64,000 nucleotides of DNA from Chitinivibrionales bacterium (GCA_014728215.1 WJLZ01000159.1:1-64000), one strand, 5' to 3'. Shown: positions 1 to 9,188, numbered from the stretch's first letter. A program made the numbers and translations. Notes: generated by a model not told the origin, from the letters alone.

Positions 1-905
1 ATGTTGCTACCAATGCCTCTATAAATATTTCCAATATCGATAATGATTCTGTTGCCGGTTATATCTACTCGGCTAAGAGTATGGACCATGATTTCGATTT
101 TATTCCCTCTCACCTCTCTTCTTTTAAGAAGCCTTTAGGGATACTGGATTTTACCGGCGAACTGGAATTGAGCAAAGCAGTTATCGGCATGCCCTTTTTT
201 CAGATGTTTCGTATGTCGGTTCTTGAGAAACCGGTCTATGAGGTTGCCCGGCATCTTATTGGATTAGGGCATAAAAATATCGCTTATATCTCGCCGATCC
301 ACGAAATGACATGGTCAAAAACACGCTTGAGGGCATTAGGTACCGTATATACTGCTGCCGGATATGCCGACGGGGTCGAAGGGTTTACAAAAAATTCATC
401 ACCAGTACAGGCAGCGACGCAAAAATCACTGGAACTTCACGAAGCAGATTCATATCCCGTCCAAGATTCTGAAGAATGGTGGGAAAAAATGCCTTTTGCT
501 TACCGAGAGCAGATGTATTTTCCGATCAAGCGGACTGCATGGATAACCCTGAAAAGCGCAATAATATTCGAAAATTGCATCCCTCTTATGGAAAAAGCCC
601 TTCAACAAAAAGATATCACGGCATGGATTTGTGCAAATGATCTGGTTGCATCCATGGCATTAAGTTATCTCTGGAGCAAAAACGTGCGTATCCCCCAGGA
701 TCTTTCGGTGGTTGGTTTCGATGATACGCTCGATGCCATGGGGGAGCGTATCACGAGTTATAATTTCAATTTTCAGGCTGTTACCGAAGCGATGATCAAT
801 TTTGTGCTCCGTCCGTACAGCTTTAAAAGGGTATGGCGAAAGAAAATTACCGATATCGAGGGTAATCTGGTTATCCGAAGTACCACTGGAAAACCAGCCC
901 GATAA
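1..905 (+). CDS. LacI/GalR-type transcriptional regulator, C-terminal part (5' truncated)
   Basis: The reading frame is open from base 3 to a stop at 903-905, so the gene begins upstream of the window. What remains is a sugar-binding (periplasmic-binding-protein-like) sensor domain. The clearest sign is SVVGFDDT near the C-terminus, the LacI-family strand-turn motif, preceded by 'AWICANDLVA', which matches the family's 'ai.aaND..A' segment. The tail LVIRSTTGKP resembles the usual end of LacI regulators. The DNA-binding head is not visible; it could be LacI- or GntR-type, as some GntR proteins carry this same sensor. The protein would bind an operator and release it on sensing a small carbohydrate. 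The ligand cannot be inferred. About 100 bases separate it from the helicase gene downstream, which is probably unrelated. Confidence 0.75.
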   Translation, partial: VATNASINISNIDNDSVAGYIYSAKSMDHDFDFIPSHLSSFKKPLGILDFTGELELSKAVIGMPFFQMFRMSVLEKPVYEVARHLIGLGHKNIAYISPIHEMTWSKTRLRALGTVYTAAGYADGVEGFTKNSSPVQAATQKSLELHEADSYPVQDSEEWWEKMPFAYREQMYFPIKRTAWITLKSAIIFENCIPLMEKALQQKDITAWICANDLVASMALSYLWSKNVRIPQDLSVVGFDDTLDAMGERITSYNFNFQAVTEAMINFVLRPYSFKRVWRKKITDIEGNLVIRSTTGKPAR

Positions 906-1004
906 ACCTCTGATTCTTTCCTGTAAAACGATCTTAGACTTTTTATCTGCATCAGTGTATTTTATCACGTTTTCGGCACCATTGATTCGCAGGAAGTTTT
1001 CGCC

Positions 1005-3050
1005 TTGAACAATTATCTCTCCGGATTGAATCCATCACAGAAACAGGCAGTCATGCATACCAAAGGTCCCCTCCTGGTTCTTGCCGGGGCCGGATCGGGC
1101 AAGACCCGTGTGCTGACTACCCGAATTACCCGTCTGGTTAAACAGAATGCCTGTAAGCCGTCCCAGATACTGGCGGTAACGTTCACCAATAAAGCCGCAA
1201 AAGAAATGAAAGAGAGAATTGCAAAAATTGTCTCTCCCAAAGCGGCGAAAACAATGACCATTTCAACTTTTCACAGCCTGGGTGCCCGGATCCTCAAGGA
1301 AGACGGGCATGCTATCGGAATCAACAGAAATTTTTCTATTATTAACGACTATGAGCGGACAGGGGTGATAAAAGGAGTAATGCGCACCATCGGAAAAGGG
1401 ATGAAAGATGAAAGCCACGATACCCATGCAAACGCAATCAGTCTGGCAAAGAATGCTTCATTAGATCCTGATGATTATAAAAAACTCGATGAAGCCAAGC
1501 AGAAAACCGGAAGAATCTATAATGCTTACCGGCAGATTTTATTCCATCGTAACAGCGTCGATTTCGACGATCTTCTTCTCCTGCCCCTTCGACTCTTCGA
1601 AAAACATCCCGATATTCTTAAAAAATATCAGGAACGGTATGTGTATGTGTCAATTGATGAGTTTCAGGATACCAACGCCGTCCAGATGAAACTGGCTAAA
1701 CTTCTTGCCGCACCCCAAAACAATATTATGGCGGTGGGGGACGATGATCAGAGTATTTATTCCTGGCGTGGTGCAATTATCGATAATATCCTCAATTTTA
1801 CCCGTACGTTCAAGGGATGTAAAAAGATTGTTTTAGACAGAAACTATCGGTCGACAAGTCAGATCCTCGATGCATCACTCGCTGTTGCTGCCCGGAATAA
1901 AAAGCGGATTGAAAAAGTAATTACTGCCGCTGCGGGTGCTGGAGAACAGATTATGCATTACCGGGGTGATGATGAGGAAGATGAAGCCGTCTGGATTGCC
2001 CAGAATGTTAAAACAGAGGCAAAGAAAAACAATTTCTGTCTTGGTGATAATGCACTTCTCTTTCGTACCAATGCAATGATGCGGCGGTTTGAAGAAGCTT
2101 TCCGGATGGAAAATGTCCCTTATAAAACAGTAGGCGCTGCAAGCTTTTTTGACCGCAGAGAGATCAGGGATGTTATAGCGTACATGAGGTTTTTTGCCAA
2201 TTGTGAAGATGAACTCAGTTTGATGCGGGTTATTAAGGTTCCGAATAAGGGGATCACAAAATCGACCCTTGAAGAACTTGACAGTTTTGCATCGGGCAAA
2301 AAATGCACCCTTTTCAAAGCTATTCGCAGTCATGAGCAGTGTACCACACTTAAACCTTCACAAAGCGAAACGCTGACTCATTTTGTCGACTTTGTCGATA
2401 AATACCTTCACAAATTCAAAAACGGTGGTTGTGCCGAAGCGTTGCATGAGCTGTTGAACGAATGTGGATATCTCGAGCTCCTTAAAAAGGCATCCACTCA
2501 GTCGGAGGCCGACCGAGAGCGAGTCGATAATGTCAAAGAAATAATTCATGGCCTAGAAACCTTCGAGAAAAAAAATAAGCGATCGAAGGATATTCTTTCC
2601 GAATATTTGAGAGAATTAAGTCTTGTCGCCAACGATAATGATGATAAGGCCGGTCGTTCCAGAAATAGAGTCACCTTCATGACCTTTCATAAGGCCAAGG
2701 GGCTGGAGTTTCCGGTAGTCTTTCTTGCAGGTCTCGACAATAGTGTTATGCCCTCACTCCGGTCGGTTGAAGAAGGGAAGATTGATGAAGAACGGCGGTT
2801 GTTTTATGTTGGTATGACACGGGCCCAAAAGCGTCTGGTACTTACCTATCCGGCAACAAAGGTGTATCGTGCAAAGATGGTGAAGGTGGTTCCCTCACAA
2901 TTTCTTCATGAAATCCCCGGAGAGTTTCTCGACGGCGCGCTGGGGGAGAAAGAAAAGGAAGATTATCAGTCCTATGTCACTGATTTTTTTGCAGGGATGC
3001 GGGCGAAGCTTGGCGGCGGGGAGGGAGAGAGCGACGCGACGACGCGGTGA
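1005..3050 (+). CDS. UvrD/Rep/PcrA-type superfamily 1A DNA helicase
   Basis: ATP-driven 3'-5' DNA helicase of repair and replication-fork restart, 681 residues, close to Rep/PcrA length. Visible motifs in order: Walker A GAGSGKT (residues 28-34), motif Ia 'AVTFTNKAAKEM', Walker B 'SIDEFQDTN', motif III 'VGDDDQSIYSWRGA', motif IV with NYRS, motif V 'MTFHKAKGLEFPVVFL' and motif VI 'RRLFYVGMTRAQKRL'. The start is a TTG at 1005 because AGGAAG at 991-996 lies 8 bases ahead and the Q-motif region (LNPSQKQAV) follows at once. No RecB/AddA nuclease domain is present. The gene converges on the HD-GYP gene, with 11 bases between the stops. Confidence 0.93.
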   Translation: MNNYLSGLNPSQKQAVMHTKGPLLVLAGAGSGKTRVLTTRITRLVKQNACKPSQILAVTFTNKAAKEMKERIAKIVSPKAAKTMTISTFHSLGARILKEDGHAIGINRNFSIINDYERTGVIKGVMRTIGKGMKDESHDTHANAISLAKNASLDPDDYKKLDEAKQKTGRIYNAYRQILFHRNSVDFDDLLLLPLRLFEKHPDILKKYQERYVYVSIDEFQDTNAVQMKLAKLLAAPQNNIMAVGDDDQSIYSWRGAIIDNILNFTRTFKGCKKIVLDRNYRSTSQILDASLAVAARNKKRIEKVITAAAGAGEQIMHYRGDDEEDEAVWIAQNVKTEAKKNNFCLGDNALLFRTNAMMRRFEEAFRMENVPYKTVGAASFFDRREIRDVIAYMRFFANCEDELSLMRVIKVPNKGITKSTLEELDSFASGKKCTLFKAIRSHEQCTTLKPSQSETLTHFVDFVDKYLHKFKNGGCAEALHELLNECGYLELLKKASTQSEADRERVDNVKEIIHGLETFEKKNKRSKDILSEYLRELSLVANDNDDKAGRSRNRVTFMTFHKAKGLEFPVVFLAGLDNSVMPSLRSVEEGKIDEERRLFYVGMTRAQKRLVLTYPATKVYRAKMVKVVPSQFLHEIPGEFLDGALGEKEKEDYQSYVTDFFAGMRAKLGGGEGESDATTR

Positions 3051-3061
3051 TGTGGTAGATT

Positions 3062-3952
3062 TCAGCTGCCAGCGATTTTGCCGTAGGAATTCATTTTCGG
3101 TGGTGCGCCGCGTTTTTCTTTTGAGATAACAACTTCGGTGTAATGTGGCTTATTTTGGCGGTTGTGTGCTATAAGCGATTTGACAACATCCCACCCGATT
3201 TTGCCTTCCTCTGCCATAATTGTAATTTCTTCGAGTGCTGTGCGGTTATCATAACATTCCTTCCGGTAGGGACGCATCGAAATGAGCGCATCGTAGACAT
3301 CACATGCGGCAACAATCTCCGCCATCCTGTCGATACCGTTGTACCCGCGCGGATATCCTGAGCCGTCCTTCCGTTCATGATGATTCAGGGCGACCTCGGC
3401 GGCAACTGATCCGGCATTGTAATAGTTGAGCAGGACATATCCGGCAACGGTGTGGTGCTGAAGGAATTTCCGCTCCTCTGAAGTCAAGGGGGTACTTTTT
3501 CTGAGGATAGACAGAGGCACACAAATCTTACCGATATCATGCGTCGGACCCGCGGCCGAACCGATAATGCGTTCATCACAATCATCAAGAAGATCACTGC
3601 CGATCAGCGTGGTGAGTGCAAAAACAGTGATAATATGACGATAGGTGTAGTAATCCTTTATCTTGAAATAATCCAGCGTGCCAAGAACAGGTGTGGAAAG
3701 ATATATTTCACCCATACTTCCATAGAGCGCCGTCATATCAATCTTATCGCTGAATATGACATCATAGGGATATATCTGCAAAAATTCTTTCAGATCCAGC
3801 TGAACCGCGGCATGTTTGAGAAGAGAATAGGTTTGTCTGGTCTCATCGGAGGGAGCATTCAGATCGTTGAGAATTTCCGGAGTGATTTCGTGCCCGGCAC
3901 CAAGCAACGGCCGATTATCAAGCGTATAGACAGGATAATTGATTGTGATCAT
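3062..3952 (-). CDS. HD-GYP domain protein, predicted cyclic-di-GMP phosphodiesterase
   Basis: 296 residues. The C-terminal half is an HD-GYP domain: a conserved His near 106, the metal-binding HD pair at 138-139 in THDIGK, HH at 166-167, then HHERKDGSGYP at 191-201, which contains the GYP signature. These residues match a catalytically competent HD-GYP enzyme that hydrolyses cyclic-di-GMP or related cyclic dinucleotides. The N-terminal 95 residues have no domain I recognise and no membrane segment, so the protein should be cytoplasmic. It is divergent from the Pycsar-effector-like gene at 4083, across about 130 AT-rich bases. The start lacks a clear ribosome-binding site. Confidence 0.88.
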   Translation of the reverse strand: MITINYPVYTLDNRPLLGAGHEITPEILNDLNAPSDETRQTYSLLKHAAVQLDLKEFLQIYPYDVIFSDKIDMTALYGSMGEIYLSTPVLGTLDYFKIKDYYTYRHIITVFALTTLIGSDLLDDCDERIIGSAAGPTHDIGKICVPLSILRKSTPLTSEERKFLQHHTVAGYVLLNYYNAGSVAAEVALNHHERKDGSGYPRGYNGIDRMAEIVAACDVYDALISMRPYRKECYDNRTALEEITIMAEEGKIGWDVVKSLIAHNRQNKPHYTEVVISKEKRGAPPKMNSYGKIAGS

Positions 3953-4082
3953 ATAGCATGCTCAGTATCAGTGAAATCGTTACAATAATTGAATTATCGT
4001 AATGAAATATGATATCATATAGGCTGTAGAAAATCAATAAATACAAAAATCATTAATCAATATCAGTAGACCCCTCTTTTGT

Positions 4083-4613
4083 ATGGAAGAAATCGAAGCA
4101 TTAAAGGATATTCAAGCCCGCAACAGTGTCGATATGATGCTGAGAAGTCTTCAATGGCATCATGTACAACTCAGCGCCATGGCTGATCAGAAAGCAAGTA
4201 TTCTCATGGGAACCGAAGCGGTTATCCTTACCCTTATTTTCAGGTATGTTCAGGAAGGTCAGGCCTCGCTGTGGCTGCTGGCCCTTGGAATTACCATGCT
4301 GATTTCTGCAGCCTTTGCGCTTCTGGCGATAATGCCTACCTATAAGGGGAAGGGCATGGCCAGACCGAACTGGCTTTTCTTTTCTTCCTTTTCCTCCCTC
4401 TCTGATGTTGAATTCATGAAAAAAATGGAAGAGATTATCAGCACCGATGAGAATGTGTATAAGGCGATCCTCAATGATACCCATCAGTTGGGGAACATAC
4501 TCTATCGTAAGAAATACCGGTTCTTAGGCTACAGCTACCGGGTGCTTCTGATTGGACTCATTGCCACATTTTTCATTGTAACGGCACAATGGGTGATTAC
4601 AAGCCTATTCTGA
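4083..4613 (+). CDS. DUF5706 (Pycsar-effector-like) three-helix membrane protein
   Basis: 176 residues. The N-terminal helix carries 'LSAMADQKASILMG', resembling the 'ADqKA..ll' signature of DUF5706, the membrane-effector family of Pycsar anti-phage systems. Three hydrophobic segments follow, near residues 37-55, 62-86 and 152-174. In Pycsar, a cyclase makes cCMP or cUMP on infection and the effector damages the membrane. No nucleotide cyclase is visible in this window, so the partner is missing or elsewhere. The adjacent divergent gene encodes an HD-GYP phosphodiesterase. DUF5706-type proteins also occur outside defence loci, so a defence role is inference. Family assignment is from the motif and topology only. 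Confidence 0.6.
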   Translation: MEEIEALKDIQARNSVDMMLRSLQWHHVQLSAMADQKASILMGTEAVILTLIFRYVQEGQASLWLLALGITMLISAAFALLAIMPTYKGKGMARPNWLFFSSFSSLSDVEFMKKMEEIISTDENVYKAILNDTHQLGNILYRKKYRFLGYSYRVLLIGLIATFFIVTAQWVITSLF

Positions 4614-4654
4614 TAACAGGCGGCGGTTGAATCATGCAGAGGCCCGATTTCTCA

Positions 4655-5365
4655 TCACCATGCCCATTCTGCTTCCTGCCCCTGTCGGTTCAGCCAGAGT
4701 GATGCTTTATCTATGTTTAAATTCAGGACCGTGGCGGTAATCGATTCGGCCGATTCCTGGGGAGAAATTGAAGCATTGGAACCACCCATATCGGTCTGGA
4801 CCCAACCGGGGGATACCGAAACAACTGTGATGCCGTATGCTTTCAAATCGCCGGCCATGCTTCTGGTCGCCATATTCATGGCTGCTTTTGAAATGGCATA
4901 CCCGTAAGAGGGGGCCGGCGCCATTAATTTCGATATTGATCCGGCACCGGAGCTGATATTGACAACACGGGGGTTGTCGCCTTTTTTCAGCAAGCCAAGG
5001 AAAGCTTTTGTCATGCGCATGGGGCCAATGGTGTTGGTGTTAATTGCATCGGTAATTTTTTTTAAAGCGATCTCTTCAAGTCGCTCCTCGTTGGGTTTGG
5101 GATAAATCGCTGCATTGTTGATCAGAATATCCAGCCCGGTTACATAAGAGCCCGCTTCTTTTGCACACGCAGAAACTGAATTGTCATCAGCAACATCACA
5201 GCAAACAATTTCAAGACTGCCTTCATGTTCTCTTTTTAATTTGATCAGTTCCCCCGTCTTTTCGGGATTTCTGCAGGCGGCAATTACCAATGCCTTTTCC
5301 TTGAGAAATGATTTGACCAGTGCAAGGCCGATACCTCGGTTCGAGCCGGTGATAAGAATATTCAT
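4655..5365 (-). CDS. Short-chain dehydrogenase/reductase (SDR), NAD(P)-dependent
   Basis: 236 residues, typical of classical SDR enzymes. The cofactor-binding TGSNRGIG lies at residues 6-13, NNAA is in the middle, and the catalytic set is the Ser in 'VVNISSGAG' with Tyr-x-x-x-Lys in 'YGYAISKAAM'. The sequence resembles the short 'C-factor/sniffer' type SDRs, but the substrate cannot be told. I start at the ATG at 5363-5365 because AGGAGG lies 9 bases ahead and the Rossmann strand 'MNILITG' begins there; an upstream in-frame ATG at 5419 would add an unlikely tail. A soluble cytoplasmic enzyme. Confidence 0.88.
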   Translation of the reverse strand: MNILITGSNRGIGLALVKSFLKEKALVIAACRNPEKTGELIKLKREHEGSLEIVCCDVADDNSVSACAKEAGSYVTGLDILINNAAIYPKPNEERLEEIALKKITDAINTNTIGPMRMTKAFLGLLKKGDNPRVVNISSGAGSISKLMAPAPSYGYAISKAAMNMATRSMAGDLKAYGITVVSVSPGWVQTDMGGSNASISPQESAESITATVLNLNIDKASLWLNRQGQEAEWAW

Positions 5366-5456
5366 ACAAACAGTCCTCCTTTTAGATATCATCAGTATAA
5401 GATAGTTTTTTCCATACATAGCGCAAATCTGAATTGTTCACAAGCATGGTATATTA

Positions 5457-5546
5457 TTAACGTTTAACAAAAAACAGAAGTGCACCGGTTGATACCACGG
5501 TAAACCAAGGCGATATTGTATGCAACAGTGTAATCGCTGCAGGCAT
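5457..5546 (-). CDS. Possible 29-residue single-span membrane peptide
   Basis: A short frame downstream of recQ starts at ATG 5544-5546 and encodes 29 residues with a hydrophobic stretch (TVVSTGALLFFV) ending in Lys-Arg. The frame is open further upstream, and a GGAGG sequence lies about 20 bases before the ATG, too far for an ideal ribosome-binding site. It could be a genuine small membrane protein, the tail of a decayed gene or chance. No homologue comes to mind. Confidence 0.2.
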   Translation of the reverse strand: MPAAITLLHTISPWFTVVSTGALLFFVKR

Positions 5547-5586
5547 GACGTTCCCGGCGCTCAGAAGTTCCTCCGTAATTATATTT

Positions 5587-8145
5587 TCAAGCAATATGGG
5601 CTTTGATTTCTTTCAAAAAGATCGTTCCATACATCTCAAGCTTTACATCACCGACACCGTTGACCATGCTCATCGCCCCTAATGAAGATGGCATCCTGGC
5701 GCACATGTCGTGAAGAGTTCTGTCGGAAAAGATGATATAGGGCGGAACTCCCTTTTCGCTTGCCAGGTGGCGGCGAAGGGCACGCAAACGATCGAAAAGC
5801 ACGATATCCCCGCCTGAGGCTTTTACAGGGCGAGATGGCTTTCCGGTCCTGGCGTTAGGCGCGGCATTTTTCGGTGTTTCAGCTTTGAGCGCCGTTTTCA
5901 ATGAGCGCTCGTTGCGAAGAATGCGGAATGCATCAACGCAAAGGGTAACAACAGGATAATTTCCAGCGGTGCGGTCGAGGATATCCTGTCCGATCATTTC
6001 GTCAATAAGTCCCTGCCAGTATTTCTTGGGTTTTTCCTTGCCTTTGCCGTAAAATTCGAGTTCATTATGGCCCTGTTCCCGGATACGTTTTGTATTGGCG
6101 CCCCGGATAATATCGATAATATGCAGGATACCGAACCGCTCGTGTGTTTGGTGGATTATTTTGATTATCAAACGTGCATCACCGGTGGCATCGTGCAGAA
6201 GGACACTTGATTCACAAATGTCGCAGGCATCGCATTTGTCACTTTCAGCCATTTCGCCAAAATAGGCGAGGATCTTTTTTCGGCGGCATATGGTCCGGTT
6301 CTGGGCATAGGTGACCATTTCATTCAGCGATGCCCCCAGCCGTCGGCGCTCTGTTGTGTCTTCGATTTTGTCGATAAAATACCGGATTTTAGGGACATCG
6401 CCCCATCCGAAAAAGAGCACGCATTCCGCCTTATCGCCGTCTCTTCCGGCACGGCCGGTCTCCTGGTAGTACGATTCCATGTTCTTGGGAAGATCGCCGT
6501 GGATGACAAACCGGACATTGGGTTTGTCGATTCCCATACCGAAGGCGATCGTCGCCACGACCACATCGACTTCATCACGATTAAAGGCCTCCTGATTTCG
6601 TTGCCGTATTTCATTGTCGAGACCGGCATGATAGGGGATCGCCCGGATGCCGCATTTGCAGAGATATTCGGCAGTGGATTCGACATTGTTGCGCGTTGTA
6701 CGATACACAATGCCGCTTCCGGCCTGTGTATTGATAATATACTCGGCAATCTGCTTTTCGATATCCGATTTCTGTTCTGTCCGGTAGTAAAGGTTTGGAC
6801 GGTTGAAGGATGCTCGTACAGTAAGTGGATTACGGAGTCCCAGCCGTGTGATAATATCATTCTGGACCCGGTGGGTTGCCGTTGCCGTGAATGCGGCAAC
6901 CGGTACTTCGGGAAATCGTTTGATAATTTCGGATAAGTACAAATACTCAGGCCTGAAATCGTGACCCCAGTCGGAAATGCAATGGGCTTCATCGACCGCA
7001 GCCATGCATAGGGGGACGTGCGAGAGATTATTCAGAAAGGTATCCATGGTGAAACGTTCGGGCGAAATATAAAGGAGATCAATAGCTCCATTGTAAAGAT
7101 CGCCGAAAACCTGGATGCGTTCCTGGTCACTTTGTGCCGAATTGATACAGGCGGCCCTGATTCCGTTGGTGCGCGCGGCATCCACCTGATCTTTCATCAG
7201 AGCAATAAGCGGGCTGATAACAAGGCAGGTTCCGTTCATCATCAATGAGGGCATCTGGAAGCAGAGCGATTTGCCGCCACCGGTGGGCATGACCGAAAAG
7301 CAGTCGCGTCCCGAAACGATCGCTTCGACAATCTCACGCTGATAGGGCCTGAATGTGTCGAAACCGAATACCGATTTCAGTGTATGGAGCATTCTCTGGT
7401 TGTTGATAGCCATTCCGGTTTTTGATGCTGTTTCCCTGCTGCTGGCAGCTGCAGCCGCACTCTGCGGCCATGTACCAGGTTCCAGTTCGACAACGCCCGC
7501 AATTAATTTCCAGCATGGAAGGCCTTCTTTTGTCCAGCTTTTCGGGGTATAGGGCATGCTCAGGGTGACTGTTATCAGGCAGTGTTGCCCGGGGACATAG
7601 CCCTTTTCGAGTTTTTCGATAAGTACCGGATCGGTAATCCGCGTGCACAACCGTCGCCCCGACAGCGAAACAAAGGAACCGTTCCATTTCTGTCCGCCCC
7701 GGGCACTCGGTCCCACGCTGAATGCTTCGAACTCGAATGCTTCGACAAGCTGCAGCGTGCGGCGCTGCTCTGTATCAAGTAAGGTAAGATACTCAACCGT
7801 CACGTAAATTTCACTGTTGTGAAGGATGTGTTTGTCCTTTGTGCAGTATCGAAACAACTGTTCGGGTTCGAGGCGGCCTTTTAGCTGCCACTTTCCGGGA
7901 AGCAGGGACAGGTTTTCCGATTCAAAGCCGAAATCGGGCCCCGCCGAACCGAGGGGTATTTCAATCATGTCGCCGAGTTGAGGTAATTGCCCGTCGATGG
8001 TCATAGTGCTCCGCTCAATCCGGCCGTCATCGAGATGCGACACAGGTCGGATCCATGTGCCCGATTCAGGATCGATTCCTGCAAAACAGAAAGCCACGTG
8101 TTTCCGGGAATTGGCAAGACAGATCACTTTTCTTACAGGTGGCAT
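5587..8145 (-). CDS. RecQ-family DNA helicase with N-terminal dual-OB-like domain
   Basis: 852 residues, about 240 longer than a standard RecQ because of an N-terminal extension. Residues 1-225 begin 'KVICLANSRKHVAFCFAGID' and continue with 'WIRPVS' and 'GDMIEIPL', resembling the stand-alone dual-OB-fold domain found in bacterial gene clusters and predicted to bind nucleic acid. Then come a RecQ core with Walker A MPTGGGKS (286-293) and DEAH (385-388), the arginine-finger motif 'QETGRAGRDG' (561-570), a zinc-binding set Cys620, 638, 641 and 644, a winged-helix region and a C-terminal HRDC domain (about 775-852). All helicase motifs look intact. The ATG at 8145 overlaps the end of the upstream DUF488 gene by 13 bases, so translation is probably coupled. 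The fusion plus DUF488 partners suggests a dedicated nucleic-acid processing or defence role rather than housekeeping RecQ. Confidence 0.88.
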   Translation of the reverse strand: MPPVRKVICLANSRKHVAFCFAGIDPESGTWIRPVSHLDDGRIERSTMTIDGQLPQLGDMIEIPLGSAGPDFGFESENLSLLPGKWQLKGRLEPEQLFRYCTKDKHILHNSEIYVTVEYLTLLDTEQRRTLQLVEAFEFEAFSVGPSARGGQKWNGSFVSLSGRRLCTRITDPVLIEKLEKGYVPGQHCLITVTLSMPYTPKSWTKEGLPCWKLIAGVVELEPGTWPQSAAAAASSRETASKTGMAINNQRMLHTLKSVFGFDTFRPYQREIVEAIVSGRDCFSVMPTGGGKSLCFQMPSLMMNGTCLVISPLIALMKDQVDAARTNGIRAACINSAQSDQERIQVFGDLYNGAIDLLYISPERFTMDTFLNNLSHVPLCMAAVDEAHCISDWGHDFRPEYLYLSEIIKRFPEVPVAAFTATATHRVQNDIITRLGLRNPLTVRASFNRPNLYYRTEQKSDIEKQIAEYIINTQAGSGIVYRTTRNNVESTAEYLCKCGIRAIPYHAGLDNEIRQRNQEAFNRDEVDVVVATIAFGMGIDKPNVRFVIHGDLPKNMESYYQETGRAGRDGDKAECVLFFGWGDVPKIRYFIDKIEDTTERRRLGASLNEMVTYAQNRTICRRKKILAYFGEMAESDKCDACDICESSVLLHDATGDARLIIKIIHQTHERFGILHIIDIIRGANTKRIREQGHNELEFYGKGKEKPKKYWQGLIDEMIGQDILDRTAGNYPVVTLCVDAFRILRNERSLKTALKAETPKNAAPNARTGKPSRPVKASGGDIVLFDRLRALRRHLASEKGVPPYIIFSDRTLHDMCARMPSSLGAMSMVNGVGDVKLEMYGTIFLKEIKAHIA

Positions 8146-8579
8146 ATCTCAAGGGCTCCACGTTTGGTTTGAAGATATTCGGCTACAAGCCGCCGGTGAC
8201 AGCATGTCCCCGCGGGTTCGGAACACAGAAGACAGGCGTGATCGAGCAAGGCCAAATCGATTTCCTTTTCAATCTGCCTTCTTTCGGTCAGCCGCAGGAA
8301 TTGTCGTCCAAATTCATCCCAGTCGATTTGGTTCTTTTTAAGAGAATCGAGCAACTCTTTTGTTGGCGCAAAGTCGGGACGATGGATATAATCGATACCG
8401 CACAGGGTTCTCAGAAAATAGGCCAGATCATCACGCTTGGCAAAACCCGCGAGCTGAGAAACATTGTTGAGCCGAATATCGATTACCCGCTTGACACCCG
8501 CACCTGCAAGTGACGAAAAGAAATGTTGTGCACTTTTCTGTGTAAATCCGATAGTGAACAATCTGGTTTTATTCACCAT
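8133..8579 (-). CDS. DUF488 family protein (second of a tandem pair)
   Basis: 148 residues from the ATG at 8577-8579, which overlaps the end of the upstream DUF488 gene by 11 bases. A longer frame exists, but the family starts at 'RLFTIGFTQKSAQHFF' (the 'tiGhs...f...L' start), and the extra residues look non-homologous. Family marks: 'VIDIRLN' (the 'vvDvR' strand) and, near the end, CLLCSEPAGTCCHRRLVA, the conserved Cys-Glu then Cys-His-Arg element. DUF488 has no established activity; the conserved Cys/His/Arg set suggests a small enzyme acting on nucleic acid or nucleotides. It shares only moderate similarity with its neighbour, so this is an old duplication. Confidence 0.85.
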   Translation of the reverse strand: MVNKTRLFTIGFTQKSAQHFFSSLAGAGVKRVIDIRLNNVSQLAGFAKRDDLAYFLRTLCGIDYIHRPDFAPTKELLDSLKKNQIDWDEFGRQFLRLTERRQIEKEIDLALLDHACLLCSEPAGTCCHRRLVAEYLQTKRGALEICHL

Positions 8580-9156
8580 TTTTCTCCGTGTATGCGACTT
8601 TTTCTCCCTGGAGGGCATATGCTTTTTCAATAAGTTCATCATCGGAGGCAAACAGATCGCTCTGGTCGATATGGTGTTCCCGCCGAAGGCGCATTTCTGT
8701 TTCCCGGTTGTCTTCAACCGAGCCGTTGTCGAGAATATGCTCTATCCGAAGGTCCTCTGAACGGAGATTACGGGACACCAGAACCATACGGTGGCAGCTA
8801 AGGGGGTCTTTTTCCGCGCACAGAAGACAACTGTTGCAGGAATCTATACCTGCTTTGAGGCGCTCGAGCCCCTTTCGAAACAAACCGGTTTTCGCGACAA
8901 GGTCAAACTGTACTTTACCGTTGATATAACATTCGGCAACCGGAGACCGTGCTCCCAGTTCCCGTCCCATAAACGCATATCCAATGTTTGCATTGCGCAA
9001 TGCATTTTGAAGCGGTTCCTTATTGAATTGCGGATTGAAACGGCTGTAGGGTGATGAGCGCACATCGACAACCGCCGAAATCGAATGCATTGTCAATAAT
9101 TCGATCAGGCGTTCGATCGAATGAGTTGAATGGCCAATGGTATGGATTGTTCGCAT
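8569..9156 (-). CDS. DUF488 family protein (first of a tandem pair)
   Basis: 195 residues. It begins 'MRTIHTIGHSTHSIERLIELL', then 'VVDVRSSPYSRFNPQFN', the classic DUF488 signature, and carries CLLCAEKDPLSCHR near residues 110-123. The C-terminal 60 residues are charged and extend beyond the core. It is first in the three-gene operon DUF488, DUF488, RecQ, in which each stop overlaps the next start, implying co-expression at fixed ratio. The biochemical role of the family is unknown. No promoter could be assigned. A hairpin-forming repeat lies 33 bases upstream. Confidence 0.88.
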   Translation of the reverse strand: MRTIHTIGHSTHSIERLIELLTMHSISAVVDVRSSPYSRFNPQFNKEPLQNALRNANIGYAFMGRELGARSPVAECYINGKVQFDLVAKTGLFRKGLERLKAGIDSCNSCLLCAEKDPLSCHRMVLVSRNLRSEDLRIEHILDNGSVEDNRETEMRLRREHHIDQSDLFASDDELIEKAYALQGEKVAYTEKNGE

Positions 9157-9188
9157 GGGATGGAATATAAATAATTGTGGAAGGTCGA

